Assembly (NCBI GenBank): GCA_017480785.1
Contig: JAFURZ010000006.1
Span: forward strand, 62,001 to 126,000
Direction of reading: 5' to 3'
Source of the DNA: Bacteroidales bacterium
GTDB lineage: Bacteria; Bacteroidota; Bacteroidia; Bacteroidales; P3
Length of the DNA: 64,000 nt
Under the pieces are notes generated by a model. The model ran no database searches. It saw only the letters and a list, made by a program, of their open reading frames with translations, and was not told where the DNA came from. Shown one piece after another: positions 61,381 through 64,000 of this stretch (positions are counted from its first letter, which is position 1; each line of letters opens with the position of its first letter). The position numbers and the translations under genes were made by a program.

Positions 61381-62832
61381 ATGATGAAAAGAGCCGTTCC
61401 CCTTGCTGTATTGACGATGCTGCTACTGTTTGCACCGCCCGTGGGCGCGCAATATGGCAGTTACTATTACCACCGTGTGGGCGACACCATCGAATGGAAA
61501 CCCAACAACGGGTATTTTTCATGGTGGGAATTCGAATACTATCACGAAAACAACCTTAAAATTAGCATTGATAAAAACTACTTAGGAACCCCCACAGGTC
61601 ATGACTCCTGCCGGATACTGCAATATTTCTACACGCCGACCCCGTTGAAAATCATTGGCGTGGCTGGGTCCAGCATCAAATATCGCGCCGATACCTATGT
61701 GCCAATCCCTAATTTTCTTTCCGCCAGCGTGACCGGTGGCGAGCCTGAATACTATCTCATCTACGACGCCGACAGCACCGACTTCGTCCTGAAAGCGCGT
61801 GTCGAATGGAACTCATGTGACCCACACCGGATGGTACACCTGTGGACTCACAAAGGTGTTCAATTCTGGGGCAGTGGCAGCAGTATGGATGACAGTTGCT
61901 GCAATACCAACACTGAAGAAATATATCTCCCGATTTTTGAATACTACTTCGACGAGCCCATCTACGTCACCGACTCGTTCTATGTTGGAACCACGACCCG
62001 CAATCTTGCACGTGCCTCATCAGATATTTACGCTATGCCCATGGTCCCGGTGACCCGTGGCTACTCAGATTGCAACAACGATAACATAGCTTTCTACATC
62101 AATGCTTGCTACCCCGTCAATCTCACCCAGAAAGGTATCGGAAGTACTTGGCGGCCCAATACTATGACTGCATATCCTACCGACCAATGGTGGTGGGCGC
62201 ACTCCTCTGTCGACCATGATTTGTGCCCGCTGCTGATTTACCCCATCATCCAGGTCGACACAACCCTGCCGCCACCCGACCTGTGCGATTCGCTACGCAA
62301 TGTACAGGTCACCAACACAGACTCCACCGCCATCGTCACTTGGGATAATTTCCCGAACTACAGCAGCGTGTATCTCAAATACGGCTATGGGAGCCCCAAC
62401 CTATGGCAAACCGTCGACGTCACAGGCAACACCTCGTACACCATCACCAATCTCGTGCCCGGACAACGCTACGGTGTCACGATGAAGGCCGTGTGCGAAA
62501 TCAGCAAAAAGGAGACGCCCTGGACAGAACCCGTCCACTTCTACACCGTCCCTGGCACTACCGCCATCGAGGAGGGACCACAAAACCCGGCATCGCCCCT
62601 CGCCGCCCAAACCTTCCTCCAGCCCAACCCCGCACACGGCAATACCACCGTCTCCTCTTTCTTCAACCTGAGACGCATCGAGATTGTTGATATCCATGGC
62701 GTGATGGTCTACAGCGAACCCGTCCACGGCCACCGCGTCACCATCCCCCTCGACGGGTTGCGCAGCGGGACCTACATCGTCGCCATCCACACCCACGACG
62801 GCACCACCCACAAGAAACTTATCGTTCAGTAG
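61381..62832 (+). CDS. Secreted protein with FN3 and T9SS type A sorting domains
   Basis: A 483-residue exported protein with a signal ending at PPVGAQ (about residue 24). Residues about 25-300 form an unrecognised Cys/Trp/Tyr-rich domain (RVEWNSCDPHRMVHLWTHKG, DDSCCNTNTEE). Residues about 305-395 are fibronectin type III-like (LRNVQVTNTDSTAIVTWDNF, TSYTITNLVPGQRYGVTMKAV). The end is a type A sorting domain (LQPNPAHGNTTVSSFF, RIEIVDIHGVMVY, LRSGTYIVAIHTHDG, KKLIVQ). It should be exported by T9SS. The substrate or ligand is unknown. Confidence 0.85.
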   Translation: MMKRAVPLAVLTMLLLFAPPVGAQYGSYYYHRVGDTIEWKPNNGYFSWWEFEYYHENNLKISIDKNYLGTPTGHDSCRILQYFYTPTPLKIIGVAGSSIKYRADTYVPIPNFLSASVTGGEPEYYLIYDADSTDFVLKARVEWNSCDPHRMVHLWTHKGVQFWGSGSSMDDSCCNTNTEEIYLPIFEYYFDEPIYVTDSFYVGTTTRNLARASSDIYAMPMVPVTRGYSDCNNDNIAFYINACYPVNLTQKGIGSTWRPNTMTAYPTDQWWWAHSSVDHDLCPLLIYPIIQVDTTLPPPDLCDSLRNVQVTNTDSTAIVTWDNFPNYSSVYLKYGYGSPNLWQTVDVTGNTSYTITNLVPGQRYGVTMKAVCEISKKETPWTEPVHFYTVPGTTAIEEGPQNPASPLAAQTFLQPNPAHGNTTVSSFFNLRRIEIVDIHGVMVYSEPVHGHRVTIPLDGLRSGTYIVAIHTHDGTTHKKLIVQ

Positions 62833-62863
62833 CCCCACCCCGACCGCACTCGGAGATTCCTAA

Positions 62864-62883
62864 TTACATCGCGCACGACCTAT
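62864..62883. repeat. 20-bp palindrome, family P20 copy 3
   Basis: TTACATCG-CGCA-CGACCTAT, a degenerate copy sharing the CGCGCACG centre with copy 1. Confidence 0.6.
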
Positions 62884-62901
62884 TCCGGGACACCTACGGT
62901 G

Positions 62902-62991
62902 CAACTCCGATACAACTCCGATACAACTCCGAGGATGGTCCGACTGCAGTCGGACTATCCTCGGAGTTGTATCGGAGTTGTGTCGGAGTTG
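62902..62991. repeat. 90-bp near-perfect palindrome of 11-mer units (copy D)
   Basis: The left arm (62902-62946) and right arm (62947-62991) are each 45 nt and complementary with two mismatches and no loop. The outer parts are CAACTCCGATA units; the centre is GTCCGACTG-CAGTCGGAC. Confidence 0.85.
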
Positions 62992-63083
62992 TTACGGAGA
63001 TATGACGGCTTATTATCATATTAGCATATTGGTTTTCAGTGTATTGTTTACAACATGACCGCAAGGGGGCCTGTCAATGGGGC

Positions 63084-63122
63084 AAAAAAGGCCCGGGGCG
63101 CCTCTGGCGAGGCGCCCCGGGC
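63084..63122 (-). terminator. Terminator of the threonine dehydrogenase gene
   Basis: A perfect 14-bp stem GCCCGGGGCGCCTC/GAGGCGCCCCGGGC (63091-63122) with loop TGGC. On the minus strand CTTTTTTG follows. Confidence 0.9.
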
Positions 63123-63142
63123 GGAGGGCTGAAAAGTGCTAA

Positions 63143-63162
63143 TTATATCGCACGCGATATAA
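63143..63162. repeat. 20-bp palindrome, family P20 copy 4
   Basis: TTATATCG-CACG-CGATATAA: perfect 8-bp arms, directly after the threonine dehydrogenase stop codon. Confidence 0.7.
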
Positions 63163-63164
63163 CT

Positions 63165-64000
63165 TTACAGCAGCTTTTTCTTCAGGTTGAGAATCATGTC
63201 GTCGGTCATGCGCTCGAGGTCGTACTGCGGGTTCCAGCCCCACTCCTGGCGGGCGCAGCTGTCGTCCATCTTGTCGGGCCAGCTGTCGGCGATGGCCTGC
63301 TTGATGGGCTCGGGCTCGTAGACCATCTCGAACTGCGGGTAGCGCTTCTTGATGGCGGCGTAGATAATCTCGGGGTCGAAGCTCATGCTGGTGACGTTGA
63401 ACGAGTTGCGGTGCACCAGCTTGGTGGGGTCGGCCTCCATGATGTCAATCATGGCCTTCTGTGCGTCGGGCATGTACATCATATCCATGTAGGTGCCTTT
63501 CTTCAGGGGGCAGACGAAGCGCTCGCCCTTGACGGCGGCGTAGTAGATTTCGACGGCGTAGTCGGTGGTGCCGCCGCCGGGGAGGGTCTGGTAGCTGATG
63601 AGGCCGGGGAAGCGCACCGAGCGGGTGTCGACGCCGAAGCGGGTGAAGTAGTAGTCGGAGAGCAGCTCGCCGGTGACCTTGGTGACGCCGTAGATGGTGT
63701 TGGGGCGCTGGATGGTGTCCTGCGGCGTGTTGTCGTGCGGCGTGCTGGGGCCGAAGGCGCCGATGCTGCTGGGGGTGAAGACGGCGCAGCCGAAGAGGCG
63801 GGCCACCTCGAGGCAGTTCACCAGCGAGCCGATGCCCACGTTCCAGCCCAGCATGGGGTTGAGCTCGGCCGTGGCGCTCAGGATGGCCGCCAGGTTGTAG
63901 ATGGTGTCGATGTTGTACTGCTTCACGGCAGTGGCAATCTGCATAATCTGGGTCGAGTCGATGCGCTCCACCGGGCCGCGCTCGTAGGGGTCGCCCTTCA
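63165..64000 (-). CDS. L-threonine 3-dehydrogenase, SDR-extended type (5' end outside window)
   Basis: C-terminal ~278 residues of an NAD-dependent epimerase/dehydratase-fold enzyme. The closest pattern is the SDR-type L-threonine 3-dehydrogenase of Bacteroidota, which oxidises threonine to 2-amino-3-oxobutyrate. Visible: YNLAAILSATAELNP, TPSSIGAFGPSTP (catalytic Ser region), YGVTKVTGELLSDYY (catalytic Tyr-x3-Lys), GLISYQTLPGGGTTDYAVEI and TYMDMMYMPDAQKAMIDI. The frame stays open to the right edge, so the GxxGxxG NAD loop is outside; the GTG at 63971 is only an internal codon. A UDP-sugar epimerase is the alternative, but the GGGTTDYAVEI segment favours threonine dehydrogenase. Confidence 0.88.
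   Translation of the reverse strand, partial: KGDPYERGPVERIDSTQIMQIATAVKQYNIDTIYNLAAILSATAELNPMLGWNVGIGSLVNCLEVARLFGCAVFTPSSIGAFGPSTPHDNTPQDTIQRPNTIYGVTKVTGELLSDYYFTRFGVDTRSVRFPGLISYQTLPGGGTTDYAVEIYYAAVKGERFVCPLKKGTYMDMMYMPDAQKAMIDIMEADPTKLVHRNSFNVTSMSFDPEIIYAAIKKRYPQFEMVYEPEPIKQAIADSWPDKMDDSCARQEWGWNPQYDLERMTDDMILNLKKKLL

Larger units (their letters stand above)
62833..63164. other. Repeat-rich intergenic region before the threonine dehydrogenase gene
   Basis: 332 nt between convergent genes, with no ORF. It holds two 20-bp palindromes, a 90-bp palindrome made of 11-mers and the terminator of the minus-strand gene, all listed separately. Confidence 0.7.

Overview
The window (64 kb, GC-rich) comes from the Bacteroidota, most likely an uncultured Bacteroidales. 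Three kinds of evidence support this. The promoters are of the Bacteroidota type (-33 TTTG and -7 TAnnTTTG, often extended to CGTAnnTTTGCA). Several proteins carry type IX secretion (T9SS) sorting domains. The family content also fits: NamZ/DUF1343, DUF4290, a DUF4143 ATPase, Rnf and a Bacteroides-type tryptophanase. No complete T9SS machinery, rRNA operon, CRISPR array or intact transposase is visible.

Layout. 1-5.3 kb: end of trpS, a small lipoprotein, a stand-alone rnfA, then a minus-strand run of DUF4143 ATPase, dut, namZ and a lipoprotein nitroreductase. 5.3-8.4 kb: a structured leader and a four-gene acyl-modification cassette (GNAT, acyl carrier protein, FabH-like ketosynthase, SDR). 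8.6-16.7 kb: minus-strand housekeeping blocks, namely trmD/small ORF/clpP with an upstream LysM-M23 peptidase, eno-dapB-FecCD-FecE, and tRNA-Glu with rpsT. 17-20 kb: tnaA with a leader ORF, a HEPN/MNT pair and a RhuM fragment. 20-51 kb: a giant cell-surface locus with three proteins of 1103, 2734 and 4178 residues built from VFGGG/VYGGG repeats, a 69-residue protein, a fimbrillin-like lipoprotein and a small outer-membrane protein. This runs without a gap into DUF4290, murA and a CpsB-like phosphatase. 51-59 kb: lipoprotein, purB, an MsbA-like ABC exporter, a T9SS type B protein, a MORN protein and an NAD kinase gene broken at a heptanucleotide repeat. 59-64 kb: an ECF sigma operon, a T9SS type A protein and threonine dehydrogenase running off the edge.

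The most unusual content is: (1) the giant GGG-repeat locus, in which only the last and largest protein carries a T9SS signal; (2) the NAD kinase gene interrupted by eight 7-bp units, so that unit gain or loss could switch the frame; (3) a family of hairpins made of tandem 11-bp units (four related copies plus one of different sequence), and a separate 20-bp palindrome family, both concentrated around surface-protein genes; and (4) a leader with mutually exclusive hairpins before the acyl cassette. All calls come from reading the sequence and recalled family knowledge; no database search was run.
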